From Climacium dendroides (taxonomy: Eukaryota > Streptophyta > Bryopsida > Hypnales > Climaciaceae), in NCBI GenBank assembly GCA_950106755.1, contig OX467091.1, forward strand, positions 28,289,538 to 28,353,537: a DNA stretch of 64,000 nt, read 5' to 3'. Numbering within the stretch: the first letter of the stretch is position 1; every line of letters begins with the position of its first letter. The translations under genes were made by a program, and so were the position numbers. The notes below the pieces were generated by a model, which did not search any database, was not told the origin of the DNA, and saw only the letters and a program-made list of their open reading frames with translations. Positions 11,869 to 24,300 of the stretch are shown here, piece after piece.

Positions 11869-14800
11869 TGTGGGAATCTGGAATCCGGAAACGGATCAAT
11901 AATACAAGAATTAGGTTCGAAAAATAGGAAAAATAAAATTTTTTATAGTTAGAATGTGATTTTTGGGTAAAATAACTCGAATTAGGAAATAAGCGTTCCG
12001 GCACAACCCGTAACCGGAACTTATCCGGATCCGGAATCTGGATTCACCCGGAGCACAGGAACCTACCGTATAGACCTCGTAGCTACGGGAGTAGGATACC
12101 GTTAGTACAACGAACTTGTAGCCGTTGTCCTTAAATACGCAAGAAGACGGTTTAGTATTTAAGCTATTTGCCTAGGGTTTTCCTCTTCACTTTCCTGTTT
12201 TGCTTTTCTAAGACTGTCCGTGTGAGTAGTTGAGAGAAAGAGTGGTGAGTTAGCGACTGAAGTAGGGTTACTTCTCTCTTGTTCTAATTTAGATCTTATG
12301 GCATCCGGACCAGTACGGAAGGTAGCAGTATTTGCCCGGGTTATCTCTCCAGCCATTCTGGATAATTCGGAACTACACAAGCAGTTAAAGGAGGACTTAA
12401 CTAAGTTAGGGTGTGTCGGTCTACTACACCGACCATGGAACCTCAAGAGTGAAGATATGATTCAGGAGCTACTTCATGGTGTTCCGAATCAATATGAGCT
12501 CACTTTGAGAGGGCGGCCAGTCGCGTGGACCGAGGACATCTGGGCGGACGTCTATCAGTTCCAGAAGACTGGGAACGGGTTAGCATCGAGGATGGACCGT
12601 TTTGTAGCTGGGAAGTTCACCGGGTCTGCAAACCCTAAGGACGGATTCGCTATCAGCGAATGCAAGGACGAGAGACATAGGCGGATACTAGAATTTCTCA
12701 TTCCCATTTTGTATCCGGAAAAACCAACACGGGTTACCATTATGGTGGCCAATACTATTTTCGGGGCTATGGAGAACCGAGTGGTGCACTGGAGTAGAGT
12801 CATAGCCGGAATAGTGGCTAAGTTAGCGGATCATGTGACCCGAGCAAAGGCGAGTCCAGTTAGCACCTACTTGTTCCATCTGTACCATCAATAGGAACTT
12901 TTGAGTGCAGCGAAAGTAATCCAGTATGACACCGGAAAGGCGATCCTGTCATATGGACTTTCCGGGGAGGAGGCGGAAGATCCGGTCAAGTCGGATCCGG
13001 AGGAACTTCCCGAGGAACGCTTGACCGATCCAAGGACTAAGAAGAGGAAGTCAACTGATCCGGGGGCGCGATCCAAGCCACCAGCGATGGAGAGGGGGGA
13101 GTCCAGCAAAGGACCTGAAGTGGAAACGAAATCCGCATTTTTCAATGCTGGGCTCGAGTGGATACGTGAGGCCAAGGTACTCCACGACAGCCTAGCGGAT
13201 TTGGTAATAGATACCGCGGAAGTTTTGAAGGTGGAGCCGGATCAGATTGTGGAAGCTGTCAAGCGACTACCCAAACCGGAAGATCTAAAGAGGAGGGAGG
13301 AGCAGATCCAGGAGTTGGAGGCGGAACGGAACCAACTCCAGGCCCGAGTGAATTGGGCGGAAGGGGAAATGGCAGCTTCAAAGGAGAAAGAGAAAGAAGC
13401 TCTCTCTCTAGTCAAGAATCTATCCGAAGCAGTCAACATCAAAGCCGACATCATCACGAAAGCTGCCTTGTTTGACTCGAAGCTGATATCGAAAGGCCAC
13501 ATTACCGGAACCAAGGTAGTGACCATCCTCGTAGACTTCACTGCGAGGATAGAGCAAGTTTTGAAGGAGATCCAGCAGCTATTGGCGACTATCGATCCAA
13601 ATCAGGTGATGGATTTCTCCACCTTTCTGGAACTTCTTTTTGTCTCGGGTACTCTAGGGAGACCGGTGGCGAATCGTGCAACTCGGATGGAGGGATTGAG
13701 GGGTATACTCACACCAGCCGGGCCTTTCGCCAGCAAGATGCGAATGACGGAGTTGAATTTGAGGCCAACTTCAGAACTGGAACCTGAATCCAGCGTGAAA
13801 TCAGTTCCGGTACCATCCAAATTCTCAACTCCGGAAGTACTTAAGTCACAGACAATGCCGAATTTGATGACCGGATCGTTCAAGGTTCCGGGACAACAAG
13901 TCATTAGAATTCGTAGGAAAAGAAGTATAGGATCCGGATCCAGTTTCCGAGCATGGGCCCAGTTTCCGGAATCTTAAGCGGATAGTAAGAAAATCCGGCA
14001 ATTTTGGACGGTAGTTATTAGCCTTTCCGGATATTTCGGTGGTTCAGTGATTGGTTGCCTGGATTTCCGGGTTTCCTTTTCAAGCTTTTAGGAGTTGACT
14101 TTGGGTTTTTGTGTTAGTATTTTAAGGGTAGGCAAGTTAGTTGTCTGCCATTCCATTCTACTTCATTCCATCTTAGTGCTTTCACGTATGTATTACAATT
14201 TTCTTTTCTTAATCTAAATCAGCCAGGGTGCCTCTAGCTGCACTTTACTTAGACAGAATCTTTGGCTCAATGTATGCATGTATGTTGTATCCTTGTACTA
14301 GAGAAAGAGAAGGGAGGGAGAGGAGGAATCCGGATCTTGAGCTACGGATCTCTTGGGGGATGAGCTAGTCAGAAGGAATACAAGCTGAGTAAGGGAATGT
14401 GAGAGTTACGTGCCTTTAAATTGCCGGAACGGCAATCCGGATAAGAAGGTAGAGGTCCCTACGAGTCCAAAACTAGGAGGGTTTTGTACGGAGATAAGCA
14501 ACCGCCAAAGGAAAGGAACTCCCGCTACTCCGGAAGGTCTACCAACCTCCTCCTTGGTACGTTGTCTTCTCCTTGAAACTTTACTCCCTTGAGTTTATGA
14601 GTTCAGATCTGTCATTGTAGTAGGAGAGGTGTAAGAATTTCTTTGTGTAACCTGCTTCCGGATCGGCCTATCCGAAAATTGGGAGAGAATACTCCTCCCT
14701 CCTCCTACAGTTGTGTTGTCTTGGGTGTGCTGTTTAGTAGATTTAGAGTATAGAGAGGATAATTGTACAAGTGGTGAGTCCCCACCCCTTTCTAGATCAA

Positions 14801-15083
14801 GGGCAGACCTTCTGAGGGTAAAACAGAGGCAACAAAAACCAGTGACGGAAGAGAGACGGAACTAAGTTCCGGAGGTGTCCGGATCCGGAACGGAATCCGG
14901 AATGTACTAAATTTCCGGAGTAAGATAGAGAAAGTGAGAGAAGGAGGATTAAGTGAGTAGTCACAATCCGGATGCTTCTAATTCAATCGATATCATACTA
15001 GAAGTTCCCTGGAACGATAATTCGTGTCATCTTGCAACAATTTGTCGTTGTAAGGATACTTACGGCTAACTGCGCGTACGACA
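11869..15083 (+). repeat. 5' LTR of Ty3 copy 1 (3.2 kb)
   Basis: Starts TGTGGGAATCTGGAATCC and ends CTGCGCGTACGACA, giving TG...CA ends that match those of copy 3. It is about 345 bp shorter than the copy 3 LTR (3560 bp), mostly from a deletion near 13905 that removes about 120 codons of the LTR reading frame. The length and an enclosed long ORF are unusual for an LTR. Confidence 0.88.
12298..13977 (+). pseudogene. LTR-encoded protein, copy 1
   Basis: Two open stretches in one frame (12298-12894 and 12901-13977) separated by a single TAG at 12892 in 'HLYHQ-stop-ELLSAA'; copy 3 reads His there. The N-terminal 200 residues (MASGPVRKVAVFARVISPAI onward, with GRPVAW, ADVYQF, VANTIFGAMENRVVHW) look folded. 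The second half has a Pro/Glu-rich linker, a KRRE/KEKE coiled coil at about residues 330-370, and a tail that differs from the other copies because about 120 codons are deleted near 13905. I do not recognise a named domain. It is transcribed, if at all, from within the LTR. Confidence 0.65.
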
Positions 15084-15087
15084 CTTT

Positions 15088-15105
15088 TGGCGCCGCTGCC
15101 GGGGA
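15088..15105 (+). promoter_or_regulatory. Primer-binding site, tRNA-Asp type
   Basis: TGGCGCCGCTGCCGGGGA begins 4 bp after the LTR end. Plant tRNA-Asp(GTC) ends in CCCCGGCAACGGCGCCA, which pairs with this site with one mismatch. This sets minus-strand priming of reverse transcription and confirms element orientation. Confidence 0.85.
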
Positions 15106-15239
15106 ACTACTGAAAAATTATCGATAGAGTGGAAGATAGGAAAAGGTAGTTCAGGACGGTAAGCTAAAGACTCAGTCGTTCGCTGGATTGTGGATTAAGT
15201 TAATGAGGGTCAAATAAACAAGAATCTGATTCTAACTTC

Positions 15240-16571
15240 ATGAGTAGGCCTCAAAGAAGAAATATAGCTTTACGTCGAGCGGAACGTCAAGAGGAAATAA
15301 ATAGGCGAATAGTGGTGTACGGATTACCAGCATCATAGTCTACAAAGGACTTGGTTATAATTCCTATTAGGCCGGAAGTACTTTCAGAATGTTCCCAAAG
15401 CCTTGAAACGATTGAGGAGCTAGAAGTAGAACTTGCTACCTCTGAAGAGGAGCGGTTCTCTGACAAATTGGATACCATGGTGACCACCACGCGTCTCCGT
15501 TACAGTAGGTTCTGGGGAGACGGGAGTAAGGATGTAGATGACTGGATGGGAGAATTTGAAGCTACTACCGTAGCTAATCAAGAGGATGCCGCTTCTAGAC
15601 AAAGAATTTTTCAGGGACTACTAAAAGGTGAAGCCCTTAGATGGTATCAGGATGTTCCGGAAGGTATCCGGAACAACTGGGACCGTCTGACGGAACTCTT
15701 CCTACGGACCTTTAGAGAAGTAGGAGGAGAAACTAGAGCATTGGGGAGACTTAGTAAAGTGTCCATGAGGCCCAATGAGTCGGTCCAAAAATATGGTCAA
15801 AAGGTGAAAGACCTGATAAAAAAACTAACCACGGACGTGGCCCCGAGTATACAAGTAGAATGGTATGTGGTAGGCTTTTCGGAGGAGATGGGTTTTCAGA
15901 TCCGGCAATTCCGACCCGCAACGCTAAAAGAAGCCATGGAGTCAGTCCAAAATTATGAGAATTCAGCTCAATCACTACGACGGTCCATTAAGAAGAGCGA
16001 GAAAAGAGAAAAAGGGAAGAGCAAAAAGTACGAGAAGAAGATGAAGCGAAGAGGGAGGTATTTGGATTCCGAAACCTCGAGTTCCGAAATCGGATTGGAT
16101 GAGTCATCCGACAACGCCGTCAACTCGGATAGTGAGGCAGAGACTTCCAACAGCAGACGAGTTGCGCGAGGCAAAAACGAGAAGGTTAGCAGAAGAACCG
16201 TCAAAGTGAAGGTGGAAGAGGACGATTCCAAGAAACTGATGAAGAGCATCCAAGAATCGTTAGAGGCAATCAAGGTCAACCTGGCTGATAACTGGATGCC
16301 CCGACGGATTGTACCGATCTCCCGAGCTAATGTATGGTGCGCAAGGTGTGGAAGACCCGATCATTATGTAAGCGAATGCCCCCAAGGACATCAGAAGCAG
16401 ATCCATTTTGTGGACGAAGAAGGAGTATACTACACACTTCCGGAACCGGAAGAATGTGAAGATCCGGTGAATCCAGTATTCTAGATCCAAACTGGATACG
16501 GAAGAGGAAAAGCACCTCAACAGCTGGTCCGTACCAATCTGCATACACATCCATCAACTAGATCTAGTCAA
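15240..16571 (+). pseudogene. gag of Ty3 copy 1
   Basis: The ATG at 15240 starts MSRPQRRNIALRR, matching copy 3 at 61810. The retrotransposon gag domain follows (RLRYSRF..VDDWMGEFEA to ALRWYQDVPEG..NNWDRLTELFLRTF), then a charged Ser/Lys linker and one CX2CX4HX4C zinc knuckle (CARCGRPDHYVSEC). In-frame TAG codons at 15336 and 16482 both stand where copy 3 has CAG. The frame is then broken by the inverted segment, and the second zinc-knuckle region of copy 3 is missing. Confidence 0.85.
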
Positions 16572-16874
16572 GGTACCCTAGGCTTTTCTTTCCGTCTCTG
16601 CCTTTCAGTTCTATGCCTATTTCCTTGGTCTTTGGTGGAACTTCGAGTTGACACTCGATGAATGAGTCTTTCTAAAACTTTTGGAAGTTCCACCTTTGGT
16701 TGTCATTTTTCCGTATTCTCAATTCCGGCAGTGGATCCGTAATTGAGTCCGGTTTGATCACGAGGTGTTACTTCTACATGTTTATAGATAGTATGGATCT
16801 GTTGCGGTCTGGGACACTCATTCATTCCATGTCCCTATTCTAAACAATTCTGGCATGGTAAAGCTAGTGGTACC
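16572..16874 (-). other. Inverted 0.3-kb gag/pol junction segment
   Basis: This stretch is in the opposite orientation to the rest of copy 1: it matches copy 3 (a minus-strand element) on the same strand at about 60080-60375. Both edges coincide with GGTACC hexamers (16572-16577 and 16869-16874). Read on the minus strand it still contains the third zinc knuckle region and the TGA (16703-16705) found at the gag-pol junction. Confidence 0.8.
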
Positions 16875-19800
16875 CCCATCCCGGAATCCGATCCGAGTGA
16901 TTCTGATCACTCAGAAGAGACGGATCCCATTAGACCCATAGTAGAAGTAGAAAAAGGGGTCGGACCTCGTCCGATTCCCATTGACATTAGTTCGGAAATC
17001 CGACAGAATCTAGACAATGTCAATGTAGTTCCGGATTCCAGAAAGAAGAAGGTTATGTTTGAGGACGTTCCAGTTCTGATTAATCCGGTACCAAACTCAG
17101 ATATGTATGACATCGTACAAGATATCAAAGATCAGAAGGCTAGTGTCACCTTTGGGCAACTCCTCCATGATAATGCAAATTATCAGAAATTGATCCGAGA
17201 TGCTTAGACAAAGAAAAGAACTAGGCGACTCAAACTTCCGTCAATCGTAGTCAATTTCTCCCAGATCGAAGACTTTGGAGCGCCGGAGTTGGAAGTCGAA
17301 GTGGGAGGATGTACTGTCACCCGGGTTCCAGTTGATGGCGGATCGGGAGTTAACCTTATACTGAAAGACACAACCTTTGATCTAGGGTACACGACATTCC
17401 AAGAAACCGACCAAGTCTTGAGAATGGCAGATCAATCAAGAATGTATCTGGTAGGAAGGCTAGCTCAGGTTCCGATCCGGATCAGAAAAGAGACTTATCT
17501 GCTAAATTATGTAGTCATCAGAGTATCTAAGGGAAGGCCTTTTCCCATGCTACTAGGAAGACCATGGTTATATGCAGCAAGAGTGCTGGTTGACTGGGGA
17601 GCCAAGGAATTCGTGGTGGGAAAACTTGCCGTTCGAATACCTTGGAAACATGTTGATCACTTGGGAGAGACTAGTGATTCCGACGGATATACTACAGACT
17701 GGTCCGATCAGGAGAACTCCGATTCTGTGACTAGTTACTTTACGTTTGTTACAGAACCAGATTTTGAGTTTCCGAAACCCATCCTGGAAATTGCGACGGA
17801 AGAAACAGAGACTCAAACACCAACGATACCGGAAGATTGGTCATTACGGGAGATGAGTGTTCCATTATCGTACGAATGGATTAAACGACAGCTCAATGAA
17901 GAGAATCTTCCGACGGTAGGATTGGTTCGAGCCAATCAAGGATCCGTCTGGAGCGAGTTACGGAACGAGGAAGATGGACCAGAGCCGGAAAGGAGGAAGC
18001 CTATAGTAAGCCTAGTGGAGTATGAGGAGGTGAATGTTACTTCGGGAAAAATTTTCTTTGTCAACAAAGCAATGTCTGCTCCAGAGAAAGCTAAATACCG
18101 GAAACTTCTAGAAGATTATCTTGATGTCTTTGCTTGGGCACCCTCCGACCTCAGTGGGATACCAGCAAAACTGGGAGAACACCGGATCGACCTTATTGAA
18201 GGAGCAGTTTCGGTACGCCAGCGACAACACCGGTTAAACCCGAGATATTCTCTGATGGTGAAGGAGGAAATTGACGCTTTGTTAGAAGCAGGGTTTATTT
18301 ACCCAGTACTCAACTCAGAATGGGTTTCACCCATTGTTGTTGTTCCAAAGAAACCAGGCCCAGGAGGAAAGATCAAGATTCGAGTATGCCAAGACTTCCG
18401 GAAATTAAATGATGCAACCCGGAAAGACTACTTTCCGCTTCCTTTTACGGACATCATTCTTGATCAAGTTTCCGGAAATGAGTGTTACAGCTTCCTAGAT
18501 GGATTTTCTGGATACAACCAGGTTTTCATCCGGTTATTAGACCAGCTGAAGACAACCTTTACGACGGAATGGGGAACCTTTGCATTCACCCGGATGCCTT
18601 TCGGATTATGCAATGCCTCCGGAACTTTCCAACGACTCATGATGGACATCTTCCAGGATTTTCTACGCCACTTCCTAGAGGTATTCATCGATGACTTTGC
18701 TGTATACAGTTCCAAAGACGCACACCTGGAATACTTGCGGAAAACCTTTCAGAGATGCAAAGAGACAAATCTCAAACTGCATCCCAGAAAGTGCTTTTTC
18801 GGAATGGAATCCGGAATCCTCATAGGACATGTGGTTAGTCAGAAAGGGTTGGAGATAGACTTGGACAAGGTCAAAGCCATACTCACCCTTTCGGCTCCAA
18901 CCTGTGTACGAGAGATCCGAGGATTCCTTGGATGTGTAGGGTATTATCAGAGATTCATAGACGGATATGCCCGGAAAGCTACTCCACTTACGGAACTGCT
19001 AAAAAGGGATACTGAGTATTTGTGGAGTACGGAACGACAAGAAGCTTTTGAGACCTTGAAGTCAACACTAGTCAAGGCCCCTATTTTGTCTTCGCCGGAT
19101 TGGACCAAGGAATTTCATGTTACCCTAGACGCTTCTGGATGGTGTTTAGGAGCAATCCTCTGGCAATACGATAGTCACCAGAGAAAATGCCCCATTTACT
19201 ACTTTTGCAAACAAATGAGTTTGGCGGAAAGGAAGTATACCACCACGGAACGGGAGGCGCTGGCAGTGGTCTATGGATGCAAGAAGTTCCAACATTACCT
19301 GCTTAGGTATCCAGTGGTATTCCATACGGATCATGATTCGCTCAAGTATCTGGTAAACAAACCTGACCTTTCCGGAAGAATAGCAAGATGGGTGTTATTA
19401 CTCCAAGAATTCAATTATGAGGTAAAAGTGAAATCTGGAAAGTCAAATGCAAATGCAGACTACCTCTCTAGATTTCGAGGACCAAATTCACTCGAGGACA
19501 TTTCCACAGAATTCCCGGATGACTTTCCGGAAATTCCGAAAGAATCCATGTTCCATCTAGAGGAAGGAACCCGATCAGATTACCAGAACATCATCGATTT
19601 TCTTGTAGACGGAAGATACCCGGAGGGATTAAACAGGGAGGAGAAAATCATGTTCTACCATAAGGTTGGCCCTTACTCACTGATTAAGGGAACCTTATTC
19701 AAAATGGGAGCGGATGATCAGCTAAGGCAATGTGTGGAAACGAAGGACTAGAAGAAGATAATGCGAGCCTTGCATTCCGGACTTTCCAAGGGACATTTCG

Positions 19801-19974
19801 CAGCTATCACCACAATGAACCGGATCCGAGCAGCTGGATATTGGTGGCCATATCTGATCCGGGACGTCAAGAGACATGTGGGGAGCTGTGACCAATGTCA
19901 ACGAATAGGGGCTCCTTCCTTCCGGAACCATTGGCCACTTGTTCCAATCATGCCTATTGCCCCTTTTGAGAAAT
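16875..19974 (+). pseudogene. pol of Ty3 copy 1 (PR-RT-RH-partial IN)
   Basis: Protease motif VDGGSGVNL near 17335. Reverse transcriptase from about 18270, with QDFRKLN, FLDGFSGYNQ, FAFTRMPFGLCNA and catalytic FIDD near 18690. RNase H from about 19110 (TLDASGW..LGA, TTTEREALAVVY, HTDHDSL). Integrase H2C2 finger near 19770-19920 (HSGLSKGHFAA ... CDQCQ). TAG at 17205 replaces a Trp of copy 3 and TAG at 19749 replaces a Gln (CAG). The similarity ends at PIAPFEK (19973). Confidence 0.9.
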
Positions 19975-21300
19975 AACATAATATTCATTAAAATGAGAGT
20001 TTTCCAGTGAAATGGGAGTTGAGGAAGAGACTTTCAACCATGAATTTAATATACTTGTAGATCAATGACTACCAGGAAAGCATTGCAATGACACAGAAAG
20101 CGCATACGAAAGGTACAAATTCCAAAATCGAAGGTCAAAATTGTGACTTCTTCATAATTTATAGGAAGTCATCAAATATACATGTATTGGATGTATGCAC
20201 TATAAATATAGAGCAATCCATGTACTAAAATACTACTTCCATTGTAGACTACACTTGTATAGGATACATATGATGTAAACCGTAGGGTTCAAGAAGCACT
20301 ACAACTGAGCACTAGGACTTTTGTGAAATTGACAATTGCGTCCACAAGATGAAGGCTTCGTGACCAGAAGGCTATGAGCCTGCCTTTATCAACAACAGAG
20401 ACAAACGTAGGGATTGTCAAAGCTCGGATATTGGAGAGTCGAATACCAACTGTTACCCGACCTAATATTCTCAGACATTGCACCGGAGAAAGTGCAATGC
20501 AAAAGATTATTTGGTGAGGCAACAGTTGTTATTCAACTCTACAACTTCCGAGCTACGACAATGTACTGTCCATAATGACTATGAGGTCTACGATTGTCAA
20601 AGCCCGAAAATTATAGAATCGAATACTAGCTGTTCCCCTAGTTGAGCCTATTCGTGGTAGAAGACAAAGCAAACATTATATAACCTTAACTCTCAACTAC
20701 TCTTCGAATGTACTCTCACACACCACAATGTCCAAAAAGCAGTATATGAGTGTACGTTCAATGAATAGTTGAGAATAAAGGTTATATAATGTTCAATTGC
20801 TTTGTCCTCTACTACGAACAGGCTCAACTATGCACATAGTCGGGTCTAAGACATCGTTGTTACCTACAGTCTGTGAACACCGTGTCCACAACATCCATAG
20901 AACAAAGGCTTCAAGACATCATGGTCTTCGAACCAACTAAGTACACAGTTGAACTTAAAAGTGGAAAGGGAGAAAGCAAACATCATATAACCCGACTCAC
21001 ACCCCTACTCATCAAGTACTCTCACACACCACAATGTCTAATGAGTAGTGTATGAGTGTACTTGACGAGCATGGCATGAGTTGAGCTATATAATTTTTGC
21101 TTTGTCCACTTCCACTTTCAAGCTCAGTTGTGCACTCAGTCGGTTCCATGTACAATGCAAACGATTATTTGCTGAGGGAACAGTTGATATTCGACTCTAC
21201 AACTTCCGAGTTACGACAACCTCTACATTACTCTCTGCTATTGATAAAATCGGGCTCAAGGCCTTACTAAGGTTTAGGGTTTATTATTTTTCTACTCTCT
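19975..21300. repeat. Nested foldback hairpins
   Basis: Hairpin 1: 20413-20455 pairs with 20520-20562, with a small inner stem at 20476-20499. Hairpin 2: 20639-20735 pairs with 20748-20835 (GTTGAGCCTATTCGTGGTAG against its complement). Hairpin 3: about 20930-21010 pairs with about 21050-21140. The outer arms 20596-20640 and 21168-21220 also pair and repeat the arms of hairpin 1, so hairpins 2 and 3 sit inside a larger foldback. No reading frame is convincing. Likely non-autonomous foldback elements. Confidence 0.7.
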
Positions 21301-21488
21301 ACACAAACTTAGGGATTGTCGAGCCTATATGTACATAATTAGGACCTCTTCTACATACAATTGTACATGAGGTACAAGATGTAGTCCTCAATTTCTCCCG
21401 AGCCTTTAGAATTTCTTTTCTCCGACTGTATCCCCCCTTGTTAATCTGTTCAAAGTTGCCTCCATTGCGCTTACAACGACCTTCTCTT

Positions 21489-22548
21489 TCAGATGCCCCA
21501 ACTGGGAGTTGAAACAACAGTACAAAACGATCCACTGTGTTTTTGTTTCTTCAACCTCCTTTGTTCCAACGGAACCTGTGGACGTGGAATGGACTGCCCA
21601 CGAGCAATAACTGCAACCGATTCTCGAAGCGAACTATTTGGAAACTTGAAATTCTCTTCCACTATGGATGTTGGATAATTCGCGTCTCCATAAAGCTCAC
21701 GCCCATCACACAATAGTTTAGGGTCATCTCGGACCATCACCCATGTATTGTTATAGAACATCATTACCGAGCAGTCCTAAATGTATAATGTATGAATCCC
21801 TAGTATTGACGGAAGACTATCACTTATAAATTCCCAACATGTACTTCTTTGTAGACTGCCACTCTACAATATGAACACATAATATGAACAAGTATTATAT
21901 GTGTGATTTACATTGCTGTAACTCCCTTGCCTTGAGAATCTCAGGCCCCCGACTGTATCCTGTATTTGGCTTCTTATACTCATTCCATCGTTGATGCCTC
22001 TGTCGTTGTAAGAACATGCGGTTCGATGCGTCGAGATGACGAGCATCACTTTGAATTCTCTGCACCCCATCATGTGTCTTAGACATCCGGACGTTCCCTG
22101 ACAGGACATACTTGGGACGGCGCCTTGCACTATCACAAGCAGCTCCGATATGAGTATCACGAGATCCACCAGTATCATGAGATCCACGAGAGATCCCTGA
22201 CTTGTTCCCTAGTGCAGCAATTTGTGTTGTGGCCTCGTCATAAAGCTTCTTTTTTGGCGCCATGTCTGATGCCACCGGCGATAACTGAGAAGTAAGTGGC
22301 CCCCCGCAGCGCAAAGGAGAAGGTGAGCAGGACTTTGGCAGACGTGGGCCGTTATTAGGCGGACTATCCACCACACCATCATCCACGGGCTTAGTAGAAT
22401 AGTCCATTGTGGAGTTTGCTGTTGCCGCCGAGCATAGAAAGTTCCCCCTGCTCAGGATTGCATACTGTCCATAGTCCAATATAGAATCCGCCGATGCAAC
22501 GCACGAAAGGTGATCATCTCCATCAGTTGAATTCCATACGTCCAGATT
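21489..22548 (-). CDS. Unrecognised two-exon gene segment ('D'), unit 1
   Basis: Two open segments on the minus strand: about 22548-21914 (acceptor CTTCTAG, donor GTAAAT) and 21776-21489 (acceptor TTAG). The first is Pro/Ser-rich, then basic (MAPKKKLYDEATTQIAALG, SARRRPKYVL, QRQRHQRWNEYKKPNTGYSR), ending GPEILKARELQ. A similar GYSRRKEILKARE string reappears further down at about 21410, suggesting a repeated short motif. No known domain seen. It lies between the palindrome sites at 22671/22773 and the foldback block, and may be the 3' part of the A1 transcript or a separate gene. Confidence 0.4.
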
Positions 22549-22839
22549 CTAGAAGCAAATCATATTTATATCATGACCACGAAATAGAACTGCATAGCAT
22601 TGAGAACATGAAACACCATCCACAAACAAACCTAGAACGTGAATCAATCACACCATCCAAACAACTAGGAAGCTCCAATCGAGCTGATTTGAGACACGAG
22701 CATTAAACCATGACTATTTTATTAGAGGCATAAGGATTGAAATTACAAATCTCCAGAAAGCAGGCTTAAGTCAGTTTGACTCGAGCTAAATTAGACCAGA
22801 GCATGGAAATCGAGAACCTATGCCTCCCTTAGTGTAGTC

Positions 22840-24060
22840 CTAATGAATGTAGGAAGATGCCTGCACGACCTCCATCAACTTATCGTACTCCCTCTTCTGT
22901 TTTCTATCGTCACAGAGCATGCGGCGACCAATTCGATTGGCCGCATTTTCTCAGAAGGACTTAAGTCCCTCTTCACGAGCCACGTGAAGATTTTGGAACC
23001 AAGGGAGCAGGACATCCAGGAGGAAAGTGTCCTTCACACCGTTACCTCTGTATGACCATGACTCCGGTAAAATGGCGTTCTCAGCATTGTTAAGAATGTG
23101 CTTCATGGGACTGTCATCCACTATCACGGTATTTTGGGACGAGAACCTCCCCCGGTAGCTAGTGAACAAGGTCTCCAAGTTTTTAAGGAAGAGTTCCTTA
23201 TTTGTGCTTGGCTCCTTGAATGTTGTAATTCTGGAGTTTTTTTCCCTACATTTCAGAGTTATACAAGAGGTCTGTCCTAGTTTGACTACCAACAAGTCGA
23301 GCCCCTTAAAGAGATAGGCGGACACTTCATCAGTGGTGGAAGTCTTCATACTGCTCCACACTGAAATTGTAGCTATCTCTCCTAACACACGTAAGAAATC
23401 AGAACACCCGGGACGGACATACATTAGCTTTGGCCCCACAACTACTGGCTCAGTAGCAGAGTGCGATTGGAATGCGTCCCCAGTCTATTTGGTCCAGCCC
23501 TTATACTTGTGATCTTCATAGACGCACAATACCCCATTGAGGTCCAGGATGACGTTGATCCACTTGTCCACAACCCTGGACTCCAATGGAAGATTGACCA
23601 CCTCCGTAAGTCTTGGAAGATCACGTGGAGGATCAGATTCCTGATAAACAATGGACGAATGTGGAGCTAGTTATTATCCTGTATTCATAGCCTCTGGACA
23701 TCGCGCTAATTGAAATAGTCGTTCAGATTTGTAGACGTCACTAAACAAACACAGAATTCAGAATGTAAAATTCAAGACATACCTTCTGTTGCGAGGTCTC
23801 AACTGTCTCCGCAGTAACATCCCTTGTCCTAGCAATCGTCTCGGATATCATGACCTCGAGAAGATCGGCATCAGGTATGACACTGTCTTCAAGTAGAAGA
23901 GCGGCAGTATTCAAGGATTCAGACTTGTCCTCCGTAAAGGTGACATTCTGATCCGTCGGCTCATAGACAACATCAGGCACATGCTTCAATGAGGTCGGTT
24001 CGGAAGTGAATACACCTGATGCAACAATAGGTGGCAACAAATCTACAACATTGACAATGC
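22840..24060 (-). pseudogene. FCP1/NIF-like HAD phosphatase-fold domain, broken
   Basis: Exons 24060-23783 (donor GTATGT) and 23640-22840 (acceptor ATCAG) join in phase. The second encodes the FCP1-like HAD signature: motif I ILDLNGVLC near 23545, motif II SVWSSM, and motif III VIVDDSPMK near 23110. In motif I the second acidic residue of the usual DxDx(T/V) is Asn; some plant FCP1-like proteins have this, and it should weaken or abolish phosphatase activity. TAG at 23485 and TGA at 22951 interrupt the frame. The upstream exon needs a donor leaving one base, which the end of A1 can supply, so this may be the C-terminal part of A1 rather than a separate gene. Confidence 0.65.
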
Positions 24061-24300
24061 CTACAAGTCAAGAGTGTTCAAAGGAAGTGTTGTAAGGAAT
24101 CTGGGTATTACCGCTTTACATAAAAATGTTTTGATGTACATACACAATGTCTGAAAATTTTGAACTCCATGGTTCGGTCCACTAGAAATTCAGCTATGCC
24201 AAAATTGTTGAGTTGTCTATGAAATAACTCTAAAACTACATACAGCCCACGTCAAAAACTAGATCGAGTTGAGCTAAAACTGTACAAGAACACCGAGTGA

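Larger units (their letters stand above)
11869..19974 (+). mobile_element. Ty3-type LTR retrotransposon, copy 1 (3'-truncated)
   Basis: Order seen: 5' LTR (11869-15083), primer-binding site, gag, protease, reverse transcriptase, RNase H, integrase zinc finger. The match to copy 3 stops abruptly within integrase at about 19974, so the catalytic core of integrase, the polypurine tract and the 3' LTR are absent here. The coding part has four in-frame TAG codons but no frameshift, plus an internal inversion at 16572-16874. It cannot move by itself. Confidence 0.9.

Noticed and set aside
12889..12897. Programmed readthrough at CAA TAG GAA in the LTR frame
   Set aside because: The same TAG is in two old copies, but the context does not match the efficient CAR-YYA type and copy 3 has a His codon; a recurrent or inherited mutation is simpler.
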